From Anaerolineales bacterium (lineage in GTDB: Bacteria > Chloroflexota > Anaerolineae > Anaerolineales > E44-bin32), in assembly GCA_011772595.1 (NCBI GenBank), contig WVZH01000037.1, positions 17,060 through 26,445 of the forward strand: DNA of 9,386 nt, given 5' to 3'. Positions within the stretch are counted from its first letter, which is position 1, and each line of letters opens with the position of its first letter. This document shows positions 1-6,711 of this stretch, piece after piece. The position numbers and the translations under genes are program-made. The notes under the pieces were generated by a model. The model made no database searches, was not told the origin of the DNA, and saw nothing but the letters and a program-made list of their open reading frames with translations.

Positions 1-663
1 GGATCTGGTGCCATCGCGCTGCAGGCTGCCGAACGGGTCGGATCCGAAGGTAGGGTCGTTGGCAGCGACATTGCAGCCTCTATGCTACGCATAGCTAGAC
101 AAAACGCGGTGAAACGAGGAAAGACCAACCTGACCTTCCTCGAGATGGACGCTGAACATCTGGGTTTTTCCGACGCCTCTTTTGATATCGTGACTTGCGG
201 CTTCTCCCTCTTCCAATTCCCGAACATGCGCCAAGCCTTGAAAGAGATGGAGCGCGTGGTCAAGCGCGGCGGGCAGATCGGGTTGTCGAATTGGGGGACG
301 GGTTATTTCTCACCGGTGGCGGACATGCAACGTAAGTTGTTCCAAGATTTTGGGTTACGACCACTGCTGACCAATCCCATCACGTTCAAACACGATGAAT
401 TGCAGATGCTTTTGGAGTGGGCGGGGCTGACCGAATTGCAGTTAGAGAGTGATGAAATGGAAGTGTGGTTTAAGGACCCGCAAGCCGTGTGGGATTACAA
501 TATGTCGATGGGACCGTTCCCAGTGATGCTGCGCCGCCAGTTGACAGCCGACCAGAGCGAATCACTGCATGAACGCTTTATCGAGAAGGTGAGTGCCATC
601 GCGAGCCCTCAAGGGGTTCGCTGCACATTTCACCTGCTTTACGCGCTTGCGCGTAAAACCTAA
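1..663 (+). CDS. Class I SAM-dependent methyltransferase, 5'-truncated by window start
   Basis: The frame is open from base 1, so the gene starts upstream and 220 residues are visible. The first residues, GSGAIALQAAERVG, are the tail of the glycine-rich SAM-binding motif I. VVGSDIAASML follows, with the acidic residue that usually contacts the SAM ribose. FDIVTCGFSLFQFPN then matches motif IV, and the stretch around VVKRGGQIGLSNW matches the post-motif strand of the UbiE/Methyltransf_11 group. The C-terminal ~130 residues are less conserved and probably form the substrate cap. The methyl acceptor cannot be read from the sequence. The gene ends 22 bases before the acyl-CoA dehydrogenase start, with no terminator between, so the two are probably co-transcribed. 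The internal ATG at 82 is not the true start, because the SAM motif lies upstream of it. The fold is confident; the substrate is unknown. Confidence 0.85.
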   Translation, partial: GSGAIALQAAERVGSEGRVVGSDIAASMLRIARQNAVKRGKTNLTFLEMDAEHLGFSDASFDIVTCGFSLFQFPNMRQALKEMERVVKRGGQIGLSNWGTGYFSPVADMQRKLFQDFGLRPLLTNPITFKHDELQMLLEWAGLTELQLESDEMEVWFKDPQAVWDYNMSMGPFPVMLRRQLTADQSESLHERFIEKVSAIASPQGVRCTFHLLYALARKT

Positions 664-685
664 CATCGAGAAGGAGAGTTACGAC

Positions 686-1906
686 ATGGAGTTCCGACTG
701 AGCGCCGAACAAGAGCTCTTTAAGCGCACGCTGCGCGAGTTTTGCGAGAAAAAGATCGAGCCCATCGCGCGCGAGATCGATGAAAAGGAAGAGGGCATTC
801 CTGATGAAATCATAGAAGGGTTAGCCGAGTTAGGCGTATTAGGCATTACATTCCCCTCAGCATACGGCGGGACCGCACCCGAAGGCGAAGAGATGACTTA
901 CGCCAACATCGCCGTTCAGGAGATTGCACGCGCCGACCTGAGCATGTCTATCCCTGTCTATGTGCTGCTGCAACTGGGTTGGGCCGCACTGGTAGGAAAA
1001 CATGGTACCGAGGAATTGAAGCAGGAATTGTTACCGAACGTAGCCTCCGGCAAGTGGTTTGTGGGTATCTGTACCACAGAGGCAGGCGGTGGCTCGGATA
1101 TAGCCAGTATCAAGACCAGCGCCGTACAGAAGGACGGTAAGTTAATCATCAACGGCGAAAAGGTTTACATCAGTGGTGTACGTGAGACGACCGAACAACG
1201 TGACGGCGGTCACCTGACGCTGTTTCGAACTGATCCGGAAGCCGGGCACAGGGGAATGACCTTTGCCTACGTACCAGCACGCTCGAAGGGGATATCCACC
1301 ACGCTATTTGATGACATCGGGCGCGGCGGACTCTCTACAGGCGGCTTCAACTATAAGGACGTCGAAATCCCCGCCCATTACGTTCTGGGTGAGGTCAATC
1401 GCGGTTTTTACATCAACATGGAAGGCTTCAACGTCGCCCGGACGCTTGTCGCAGCAGCTTGCGTCGGTGCCGCTGAGAAAGCGCTCGAGATTGGGCGCGA
1501 CCACGTCACCCAGCGCGTACTATTCGGCAGGCCACTTGCAAAGTTCGAAGGCATATCGTTTGAGATCGCTGAGGACTGGTCGAAGCTGTTCCAAATGAAG
1601 CTTCTTCTGCAGTACGCCGCTTGGATGACTGACACCTTCAATAGCGAACCAGAAAGCTTCACCCATCGCAACATCAGCGAAGTCGTGTCTATGTGCAAAT
1701 TAGAAGCGCCGCTGCTGGCTGTTGAGATCGTGAAGCACGCCATGATGTACCTGGGCGCCCAGGGATACACCAAAGAGTCACCGTTGGGCATGGCTTTGCG
1801 TGGATTGATGTCGTACGTGGTTGGTGCCGAAGGCGGTGCCAATATCCAGAAGCTCATCATAGCTCGTGAATACGTCGGCGATGTGTCCGTTCCATACCGG
1901 GACTAA
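686..1906 (+). CDS. Acyl-CoA dehydrogenase (FAD-dependent)
   Basis: This 406-residue protein has the usual length for a soluble acyl-CoA dehydrogenase, which oxidises an acyl-CoA to the 2-enoyl-CoA and passes electrons to ETF. The N-terminal helical domain begins MEFRLSAEQELFKRTLREF. The middle beta domain holds ICTTEAGGGSDIASIKTSA (about 128-146), the family's flavin and substrate signature. The C-terminal domain has RVLFGRPLAKFEGI (277-290) and HAMMYLGAQGYTKESPLG (351-368). Glu382 in AEGGANIQKL sits where the MCAD-type catalytic base (EGT motif) is found. The ATG at 686 is chosen because GAGAAGGAGAG lies just upstream and the protein then starts at the family N-terminus. An open extension back to 593 overlaps the methyltransferase and has no homologous look. 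Adjacent fixCXAB genes supply its electron acceptor. Chain length or ring preference cannot be told. Confidence 0.95.
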   Translation: MEFRLSAEQELFKRTLREFCEKKIEPIAREIDEKEEGIPDEIIEGLAELGVLGITFPSAYGGTAPEGEEMTYANIAVQEIARADLSMSIPVYVLLQLGWAALVGKHGTEELKQELLPNVASGKWFVGICTTEAGGGSDIASIKTSAVQKDGKLIINGEKVYISGVRETTEQRDGGHLTLFRTDPEAGHRGMTFAYVPARSKGISTTLFDDIGRGGLSTGGFNYKDVEIPAHYVLGEVNRGFYINMEGFNVARTLVAAACVGAAEKALEIGRDHVTQRVLFGRPLAKFEGISFEIAEDWSKLFQMKLLLQYAAWMTDTFNSEPESFTHRNISEVVSMCKLEAPLLAVEIVKHAMMYLGAQGYTKESPLGMALRGLMSYVVGAEGGANIQKLIIAREYVGDVSVPYRD

Positions 1907-2043
1907 TCACAAAACGCTGTCGATCCTTGAGATCTATGATATAAAAACAAACTTGCAGTTTCAGGATGCGGCTCGAGGCTTATCCATTCAAATGGCAGGC
2001 AATCGAGTTATCGTCGTGTGTCCATATCACCCGGAGAAGGGTT
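1907..2043 (+). other. Intergenic gap between acyl-CoA dehydrogenase and fixC
   Basis: These 137 bases are the longest gap within the first transcription unit. They contain the fixC Shine-Dalgarno at the 3' end and an A+T-rich patch near 1935-1947 with -10-like hexamers (TATGAT, TATAAA). No matching -35 hexamer sits at a proper distance. There is no convincing terminator hairpin and no credible gene. A short open frame from 1866 to 2057 overlaps both neighbours and looks like noise. Confidence 0.5.
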
Positions 2044-2046
2044 GTG
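2033..2046 (+). promoter_or_regulatory. Ribosome binding site that sets the fixC GTG start
   Basis: GGAGAAGG occupies 2033-2040 and the GTG codon is at 2044-2046, with 7 bases between GGAG and the start. The first in-frame ATG, at 1966, would add 26 residues with no flavoprotein character and has no such site. The GTG start places the Rossmann motif at residues 10-16, as expected for FixC. Confidence 0.75.
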
Positions 2047-3345
2047 GAGAGAGTTGAAGTTGTAATCGTAGGGGGCGGTTTGGCCGGCTTATCGACCGCG
2101 CTGGTGCTAGCCGAAGCCGGCGTGGAGGTGCTCGTCGTCGAGCGTGGCGACTACCCCGGCAGTAAGAACGTAACCGGTGGCCGTCTGTACCTGGAACCGG
2201 TCAAGCCTTTCTTCCCCACAGAATTATGGGACGATGCACCTTTCGAACGGCAGGTCGTCCACGAACGCCTGACCGTGGTCGCACCCGAATCGTCCATCAC
2301 TGTTGAACTTTCCAGTGAGCGTTTCAAGCATGAGCGACACAGTTTCACTTTGTTGCGTGCCACGTTTGACCGCTGGCTGGCCGAGCAGGCTAGTGCACGC
2401 GGGGCTTTCGTAGTATCCGGCTACAAGGTAGATGGACTGCTGATGGATGGTGATCGAGTGAGGGGTATCCGCTCTGGTGAGGCTGACGTTCAGGCTGACG
2501 TCGTGGTTTCCGCCGAGGGTATATTGGGTTTTCTCGCCCAGGAGGCTGGATTACGCGGGGTAATGGATCCCAAACACTACGCGCTCGGTGTGAAAGAGAT
2601 CATTGAATTGCCTGCGGAAAGAATCGAGGAGCGCTTCGGTTTGGAGAACGAGCAAGGTGCAGCTCATTTGCTCTTTGGATCCGTGACCCACGGTATGACT
2701 GGCGGGGGCTTTCTCTATACCAACAAAGAGAGCCTTTCGCTGGGAATGGTCATCAGTATGCACGACCTGATGCATCAAGACTATCAGGGTGCCCCTGTCG
2801 ATCCCCACGACATGATGGAAGCCTTCAAAGCTAGGCCAGAAATCCACCCGCTGATCAAAGATGGGCACCCTGTCGAATATTCAGCCCATACTATCATAGA
2901 GGGCGGCATCAACGCTGTCGGAAAGCTCTATCGAGACGGGATGCTGGTGGTCGGCGACGCGGCAGGGTTTTCACAGAATCTAGGCATCACAGTGCGCGGG
3001 ATGGATTTTGCGCTGGCATCCGGCGCCACGGCCGCCCAAGCGATCTTACACGCCCGTAGAAAAGGCGACTTCTCCGCCAGGACGCTTGCCATCTATGAGA
3101 GTCTGTTGCAAGACACGTTCGTTCTACGTGATCTAGATACCTTCAAACACCTGCCAGGATTTTTAGAAAACCCTCGCCTCTTCGGGTTGTATCCCAAGGT
3201 ATTATCCGACCTCTTCGAGGAGCTTTTCTGGTTTGGGCAGCATCCGAAGCAGAAACTTTCTACGACAGCGTTTCGTTCGTTGCGCAAGAAGTTACTCGGC
3301 AAGGGAATCCTCAAGGATTTGCTAGCGGCTCGTAGAGCTTTGTGA
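2044..3345 (+). CDS. fixC: FixC-type electron transfer flavoprotein:quinone oxidoreductase, FAD subunit
   Basis: The protein has 433 residues, close to the usual ~430 for FixC. ERVEVVIVGGGLAGLSTALVL at the N-terminus is the FAD-binding Rossmann motif, and the strand ending VVERG (31-35) carries the acidic ribose-binding residue. NVTGGRLY (42-49) and LLRATFDRWLAEQA (103-116) are typical of the geranylgeranyl reductase/FixC flavoprotein family. LVVGDAAGFSQNLG (301-314) is the second FAD contact. No membrane segment is evident, which suits a peripheral protein that draws electrons from FixAB and delivers them to the quinone pool with FixX. It lacks the C-terminal ferredoxin domain of mitochondrial ETF-QO; that part is encoded separately by fixX, 11 bases downstream. 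The start is GTG, chosen from the ribosome binding site at 2033-2040. Very confident of family; quinone as acceptor is inferred from the family. Confidence 0.93.
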   Translation: MERVEVVIVGGGLAGLSTALVLAEAGVEVLVVERGDYPGSKNVTGGRLYLEPVKPFFPTELWDDAPFERQVVHERLTVVAPESSITVELSSERFKHERHSFTLLRATFDRWLAEQASARGAFVVSGYKVDGLLMDGDRVRGIRSGEADVQADVVVSAEGILGFLAQEAGLRGVMDPKHYALGVKEIIELPAERIEERFGLENEQGAAHLLFGSVTHGMTGGGFLYTNKESLSLGMVISMHDLMHQDYQGAPVDPHDMMEAFKARPEIHPLIKDGHPVEYSAHTIIEGGINAVGKLYRDGMLVVGDAAGFSQNLGITVRGMDFALASGATAAQAILHARRKGDFSARTLAIYESLLQDTFVLRDLDTFKHLPGFLENPRLFGLYPKVLSDLFEELFWFGQHPKQKLSTTAFRSLRKKLLGKGILKDLLAARRAL

Positions 3346-3356
3346 AGGAAATGTCG

Positions 3357-3632
3357 ATGAACATCGAAGCCAAGCTAGGTCTCAATGTATTCAAGATTGA
3401 CGAGCAAGCGCACATCATCATCGACCATCGGGTGTGCCAGAGCAGGTGCCAGTTGCAGCCGTGCTTGTTCGTCTGCCCAGCCAAACTGTTCACGTTGGAC
3501 GCCGAAAATAAGGTACAAGTTGATTTCGAGGGATGCCTGGAGTGCGGGGCGTGCTTTATCGCCTGCACCGGCAGCGCATTGACGTGGTTCTATCCCCGGG
3601 CAGGTCATGGCGTTCAGTACCGTTTTGGTTAG
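3357..3632 (+). CDS. fixX: FixX ferredoxin-like protein of the ETF:quinone oxidoreductase
   Basis: This 91-residue iron-sulfur protein partners with FixC. It opens MNIEAKLGLNVFKIDE, matching the FixX N-terminus (the E. coli protein reads VKLGVNKF). It ends YPRAGHGVQYRFG, the family's hallmark tail. Eight cysteines form two groups: C27, C31, C36 and C40 followed by Pro, then C60, C63, C66 and C70 in CLECGACFIAC. The second group has regular CX2CX2CX3C spacing, while the first is looser (CX3CX4CX3C). Residue 71 is Thr where ferredoxins usually have Pro. Two [4Fe-4S] clusters are therefore possible. The ATG at 3357 is preferred because GAAGGA at 3344-3349 lies 7 bases upstream. A GTG at 3342 overlapping the fixC stop and an ATG at 3351 are alternatives. 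It is tightly coupled to fixC and fixA. Confidence 0.92.
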   Translation: MNIEAKLGLNVFKIDEQAHIIIDHRVCQSRCQLQPCLFVCPAKLFTLDAENKVQVDFEGCLECGACFIACTGSALTWFYPRAGHGVQYRFG

Positions 3633-3644
3633 AGGAGAGTGACG

Positions 3645-4436
3645 ATGCACATCACCGTTTGCATGAAGCAAGTAATAGACCTTGAACAGATACGAATCCG
3701 TCCCGACACACGCGAACCAGTGTTAGAAGGGTTGTCGGTAAAATTTGGCGATTTCGATAAGAACGCTTTAGAAGCTGCCGTCCGGATCAAAGAGTCAGGT
3801 GAGGCGACCAAAGTCACGGTAATAGCGAGCGGGTCGCCCAAGTTGAAAGATACGGTCAAGGAAGCGCTGGCAATGGGAGCTGACGAAGCTTTTCTATTGA
3901 TCGACCCGACGTTCGAAGGAGCAGATGCCGGGGGCTCTGCGCGACTGCTGGCGACAGCTGTAGAGAAACTTGGCGATGTGGATCTGGTACTGCTAGGCGA
4001 AGGATCAGACGACGAGTACAGTGGCCAGATTCCCGCACGGCTGGCAGAAACTCTGGGGTGGCCACAAATCACCTATGTTCGGGAAATGGAGATTCTCGCA
4101 GGTGAACGCATTCGGGCGGTTCAGGACTTGGAGGATGAACTTGAGGTGTTCGAGGTAGAACCGCCCGTTGTTCTAGGCGTCACGAGTGAGTTGAACGAAC
4201 CGCGTCTTCCGCCACTTACGGCCATCCTCAAGGCAGCCAGCAAACCAGTCCACGAATGGACAGCCGCCGATCTGAACACAGATGCGCAGGTCGTGGGCGC
4301 AGGTGCTGCGCAGGTGGAAATCCTAAGTAATCTCGCCCCAGAGCAAGACCGCAAGGGTCTCGTTTATGAGGATGTAGACCAGGGCATAACGGAGATCATC
4401 AAAGCCCTGCGCCATGAAGGAGTGTTGGAGCAATGA
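3645..4436 (+). CDS. fixA: Electron transfer flavoprotein beta subunit (FixA/EtfB)
   Basis: This 263-residue beta subunit forms a heterodimer with FixB and shuttles electrons from the acyl-CoA dehydrogenase (or NADH in bifurcating members) to FixCX. MHITVCMKQVID is the typical EtfB N-terminus. FDKNALEAAVRIKE (37-50), the nucleotide-domain strand KVTVIASG, and GEGSDDEYSGQIPARLAETLGWP (118-140) are family signatures. EVFEVEPPVVLGVTSELNEPRLP is the conserved segment before the C-terminal tail. GEGS-D-EY in place of the common mitochondrial GKQAIDDD-type sequence resembles FixA proteins more than classic EtfB, judged from memory without alignment. The ATG at 3645 follows GAGGAG (3632-3637) by 7 bases; a GTG at 3639 is too close to that site. 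The stop overlaps the fixB start (ATGA), indicating translational coupling and equal production of the two subunits. Confidence 0.94.
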   Translation: MHITVCMKQVIDLEQIRIRPDTREPVLEGLSVKFGDFDKNALEAAVRIKESGEATKVTVIASGSPKLKDTVKEALAMGADEAFLLIDPTFEGADAGGSARLLATAVEKLGDVDLVLLGEGSDDEYSGQIPARLAETLGWPQITYVREMEILAGERIRAVQDLEDELEVFEVEPPVVLGVTSELNEPRLPPLTAILKAASKPVHEWTAADLNTDAQVVGAGAAQVEILSNLAPEQDRKGLVYEDVDQGITEIIKALRHEGVLEQ

Positions 4437-5404
4437 GTGGCGTGCTTGTCTATTCGGAGCGAAAGCCGCTCGCGTTTGAGTTACTTTCAGGCGGACGGGA
4501 GATCGCGGCGTCGTTAGGGTCTACCCTCGCAGTGGCACTCTTAGGTCCTGGCACAGCCGACCATGTAGAAGCCTACTTCACTCATGGAGCTGAGAAGGCT
4601 TATGTGGTCGAAGACTCAGCCTTGGAGGAGCACCATACGAGTGTGTATGCCGAGGCGCTGGTGCAAATTGTGCAGAAAACCGATACCGATTTAGTCCTCA
4701 TCGGCTCGACACGGCGTGGTCGCACCTTGGCGCCGCGCCTAGCTCAGAAACTGGGAGCCGGTTGCGTCACCGATGCTCTCCATCTATCGATGCAAGATCA
4801 GGGATTGGTGAGCCAGCGTCACTCCTTGGGTGGCAACACGATCAAGGAGGTGGTCGTCACCAGCCCGACTGTCGTGATCGCGGTATTGCCGGGAACGTTC
4901 GAGCCGTCTCCTGATCGCGCTGGATCTCCTGCAACGAGCGCCGACGCTGTGGAAAAGATCGCGATCGACCTAACACCCTCCCGCGCTAAAATCGTCGACC
5001 GCCGCAAAAAAGTAGGGGGAGCGGTCAACATTGAGGAGGCCGAGCGAGTGGTTTGTGTTGGACGCGGCGTGGAGAACAAGAACGACCTCGAATTCATCTC
5101 CTCGCTGGTAAATGCCCTCGGCGGCGAATTAGCCGGTACTCGCCCTCTGGCATATGAATACGGATGGATCACAGAGGACCGCATGATCGGCATTTCGGGA
5201 AAGACAGTCCGCCCGCAGCTGTACGTGGCAGTAGGTCTTTCGGGGCAAATCCAACACTCAGTGAGTATCAGGGATTCAAAAATCATCCTGGCCATTAACA
5301 AAGACAAATCCGCCCCTATCTTTGAAATGGCGGACTATGGAATCGTGGGCGATCTCTACGAAATTGTCCCCCGCCTGACGAAGGCATTACTGGAGATCAA
5401 GTAA
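4433..5404 (+). CDS. fixB: Electron transfer flavoprotein alpha subunit (FixB/EtfA)
   Basis: The 323-residue protein has the normal EtfA length. The N-terminal adenine-nucleotide-like domain includes DTDLVLIGSTRRGRTLAPRLA (84-104). The C-terminal FAD domain begins near RVVCVGRGVENK (205-216). It carries GTRPLAYEYGW (235-245), GISGKTVRPQLYVAVGLSG (253-271), AINKDKSAPIFEMADYG (287-303) and DLYEIVP (307-313), the flavin-binding motifs of the family. The QIQHSVSIRDSK loop and DYGIVGD resemble FixB proteins such as the E. coli carnitine-linked one. The start ATG overlaps the fixA stop, with AAGGAG at 4417-4422 upstream. It is the last gene of the first unit; a terminator hairpin begins about 43 bases after its stop. 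Subunit identity is very confident. Bifurcating or ordinary function is undecided. Confidence 0.95.
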   Translation: MSGVLVYSERKPLAFELLSGGREIAASLGSTLAVALLGPGTADHVEAYFTHGAEKAYVVEDSALEEHHTSVYAEALVQIVQKTDTDLVLIGSTRRGRTLAPRLAQKLGAGCVTDALHLSMQDQGLVSQRHSLGGNTIKEVVVTSPTVVIAVLPGTFEPSPDRAGSPATSADAVEKIAIDLTPSRAKIVDRRKKVGGAVNIEEAERVVCVGRGVENKNDLEFISSLVNALGGELAGTRPLAYEYGWITEDRMIGISGKTVRPQLYVAVGLSGQIQHSVSIRDSKIILAINKDKSAPIFEMADYGIVGDLYEIVPRLTKALLEIK

Positions 5405-5446
5405 CAAGTAGACAGAGAAAGACTCGCGTGTTTATAGCGAGGACAT

Positions 5447-5482
5447 CGCGCCTGATCGACAGGCGCGGTATTTGTTTTCTTT
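5447..5482 (+). terminator. Rho-independent terminator after fixB
   Basis: CGCGCCTG (5447-5454) pairs perfectly with CAGGCGCG (5460-5467) across a five-base loop, ATCGA. The stem is eight bp and mostly G:C. The T-rich run TATTTGTTTTCTTT follows at 5469-5482. A weaker five-bp stem, CTCGC with GCGAG (5423-5427 and 5437-5441), lies just before it. The position 43 bases after the fixB stop fits the end of the first unit. Confidence 0.88.
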
Positions 5483-5539
5483 ATCTCCCACATCTCTCGT
5501 GCTGCACCTGAAAGCTCGTTTGGAAGGTCAAAGAGCAAT

Positions 5540-5567
5540 TTGACACGCAAGTGACATATGCTATTAT
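5540..5567 (+). promoter_or_regulatory. Sigma70-type promoter for the regulator unit
   Basis: TTGACA at 5540-5545 is a perfect -35 hexamer. TATTAT at 5562-5567 matches five of six -10 positions, and the spacer is 16 bases. Transcription would start near 5573-5576, giving a leader of about 120 bases. An imperfect dyad with arms GGTNG and CNACC (5570-5582) covers the expected start site. TGACATAT occurs twice (5552-5559 and 5589-5596), so an operator here is plausible. Nothing was aligned to a known PaaX site. Confidence 0.72.
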
Positions 5568-5679
5568 TAGGTTGATCCGACCAAATAATGACATATATGA
5601 GAGGGCCAGCGATATTCAACTACCAAAGTAAAAAGACATAACCCTGATCTTCGATCTATGGTTGGCAAGATTTTTATCT

Positions 5680-5696
5680 AGGAGTGGGGGGACTTG
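5680..5696 (+). promoter_or_regulatory. Ribosome binding site and TTG start of the PaaX-type regulator
   Basis: AGGAG at 5680-5684 lies nine bases before the TTG codon at 5694-5696. No in-frame ATG or GTG occurs close by, and the next in-frame ATG falls inside the helix-turn-helix. TTG is therefore the best start. A weak start codon would keep regulator production low. Confidence 0.65.
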
Positions 5697-6533
5697 TCTC
5701 ACTCGCAGGAACTGATCTTCACCTTATATGGAGACTACATCCGCCACCGAGGTGGAGAGGCCTGGACCGGTAGTCTCATCGAATTGTTGGGGCTCTTCGA
5801 TCTATCGGGACAAGCCGTTCGCTCCACCCTCTCGCGTATGTCCCAAAAGGGCTGGCTGAAGAGCCGCAGGGTCAGCCGTTTCAGCTTCTATTCGCTTACC
5901 CCGAAATGCATAAACCTTCTCGAGGAAGGCGCACGGCGCATCTTCCAACCCCGCCACGACCCTTGGGACGGTCGCTGGCACCTACTCATCTATTCAATTC
6001 CTGAAACAAAACGACACTTACGGCGCAAGTTACGAAAACGTCTGCTCTGGCTCGGCTTTGGCACATTGAATCATGCGACTTGGATCTCCCCCCGGGATAA
6101 GCGCGCCGACATCGAGCAGATCTTGGAGACCTTCGACATCCACCCTTACGTGGAATTTTTCACCGCTGGAAATCGGGATTTTTCCAGTGATGAGAGAATT
6201 GTGGCACGGTGTTGGGATCTGAATCGGTTGAACGAGTATTACGCTGCGCTCATCGCCCGCTATGATCCTCTTTATCAGCAACACAAAGCTCGATTGGCAA
6301 CCGGCAACAGCCTGGACCCGCAGGAATGCTTTATCCAACGATTCATGCTGATTCACGAATATCGCTCCTCACCTTATCTTGACCCAAATTTGCCACTGGA
6401 ATTGCTCCCCGATAATTGGTTGTGTGAAAGGGCAACACATTTGTTCCAACAGTATCACGAACTGCTGATTGAGCAGGCGGAGGCCTTTGTCGATTCCGTC
6501 CTTGCTAAGGCACCAAGGATCAGTAGCCAGTAG
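5694..6533 (+). CDS. PaaX family transcriptional regulator
   Basis: The 279-residue protein is somewhat shorter than E. coli PaaX (~316). An N-terminal winged helix-turn-helix spans roughly 1-75, with recognition helix QAVRSTLSRMSQKGWL (40-55) and wing RRVSRFSFYSLT (58-69). The central PaaX domain (about 90-165) starts WDGRWHLLIYSIPE and includes GFGTLNHATWISP (121-133). The C-terminal domain has WDLNRLNEYYAAL (174-186) and the family hallmark EYRSSPYLDPNLPLELLPDNW (222-242). PaaX itself represses phenylacetate catabolism and is relieved by phenylacetyl-CoA; relatives use other acyl- or aryl-CoAs. Lying first in a unit with a thiolase, an SDR and a hydratase, it probably controls this unit and itself. 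The last residues, ISSQ, and the TAG stop lie inside a TCAGTAG repeat array, so the native C-terminus may have been altered. The effector is unknown. Confidence 0.92.
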   Translation: MSHSQELIFTLYGDYIRHRGGEAWTGSLIELLGLFDLSGQAVRSTLSRMSQKGWLKSRRVSRFSFYSLTPKCINLLEEGARRIFQPRHDPWDGRWHLLIYSIPETKRHLRRKLRKRLLWLGFGTLNHATWISPRDKRADIEQILETFDIHPYVEFFTAGNRDFSSDERIVARCWDLNRLNEYYAALIARYDPLYQQHKARLATGNSLDPQECFIQRFMLIHEYRSSPYLDPNLPLELLPDNWLCERATHLFQQYHELLIEQAEAFVDSVLAKAPRISSQ

Positions 6534-6698
6534 TCAGAAGTCAGTAGTCAGTAGTCAGTTCTTGGCTATTTTGAGATTGCAGGTGATCAAGTTTCTTAAG
6601 CTGAAATGTTGGGAGCGAGATCCTGATCTTATGATCTTATATCTTCTTCAACCAATCCTCCAACGATGGATATCTGACTACTGACTATTGACTTCTGT
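6520..6698. repeat. TCAGTAG heptamer inverted-repeat element 1
   Basis: Six tandem seven-base units run from 6520 to 6561: TCAGTAG, CCAGTAG, TCAGAAG, TCAGTAG, TCAGTAG, TCAGTTC. The reverse complement returns at 6674-6698. Bases 6535-6558 pair with 6674-6697 over 24 positions, with one exception that is a G:T wobble (6544 with 6688). The interior of 115 bases has no gene. The element begins inside the regulator's last codons and ends 3 bases before AAGGAGG of the thiolase gene. No T-run follows the right arm, so it does not look like an intrinsic terminator. Confidence 0.9.
6624..6639. repeat. Tandem duplicate of TGATCTTA
   Basis: TGATCTTA occurs twice in direct succession (6624-6631 and 6632-6639) within the interior of the first heptamer element. 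It is exact but short. It could be slippage or a binding site; no function can be assigned. Confidence 0.6.
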
Positions 6699-6711
6699 TG
6701 AAGGAGGCAAG

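Larger units (their letters stand above)
5405..5693 (+). other. Intergenic regulatory region between fixB and the PaaX-type regulator
   Basis: These 289 bases separate the two transcription units. From left to right they hold a small stem (5423-5427 with 5437-5441), the fixB terminator (5447-5482), a near-consensus promoter (5540-5567) and repeated TGACA words at 5541, 5552 and 5589. A leader of about 120 bases then runs to the TTG start at 5694, with a Shine-Dalgarno at 5680-5684. I see no gene here on either strand. Confidence 0.7.

Noticed and set aside
593..685. N-terminal extension of the acyl-CoA dehydrogenase
   Set aside because: It overlaps the methyltransferase coding region, whereas the ATG at 686 has a good Shine-Dalgarno and matches the family N-terminus.
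1408..1860. Minus-strand open frame of 150 codons within the acyl-CoA dehydrogenase gene
   Set aside because: It is fully antisense to a strongly conserved gene, with no domain and no Shine-Dalgarno signal that I could support.
1927..1945. Possible internal promoter before fixC (TTGAGA, TATGAT, TATAAA)
   Set aside because: The hexamers are not spaced at 16-18 bases from one another, so there is no supported -35/-10 pair.
1866..2057. Small + strand open frame bridging the acyl-CoA dehydrogenase and fixC
   Set aside because: It overlaps both neighbours out of frame, has no ribosome binding site and no recognisable sequence.
4819..5307. Open reading frame of 162 codons on the minus strand
   Set aside because: It lies wholly within fixB, is low in complexity (Ser/Thr/Arg rich) and shows no recognisable motif, so it is a shadow of the sense gene.
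6520..6561. CRISPR-like array
   Set aside because: The units are seven bases with no spacers and there are no cas genes. The PaaX central domain resembles Cas2 in fold but is a known regulator domain.
6535..6697. Repeat hairpin as an intrinsic terminator
   Set aside because: The loop is over 100 bases and no T-run follows the right arm.
6688..6711. TTG start at 6688 for the thiolase
   Set aside because: The codon lies inside the heptamer repeat arm, while AAGGAGG is placed for the ATG at 6712.
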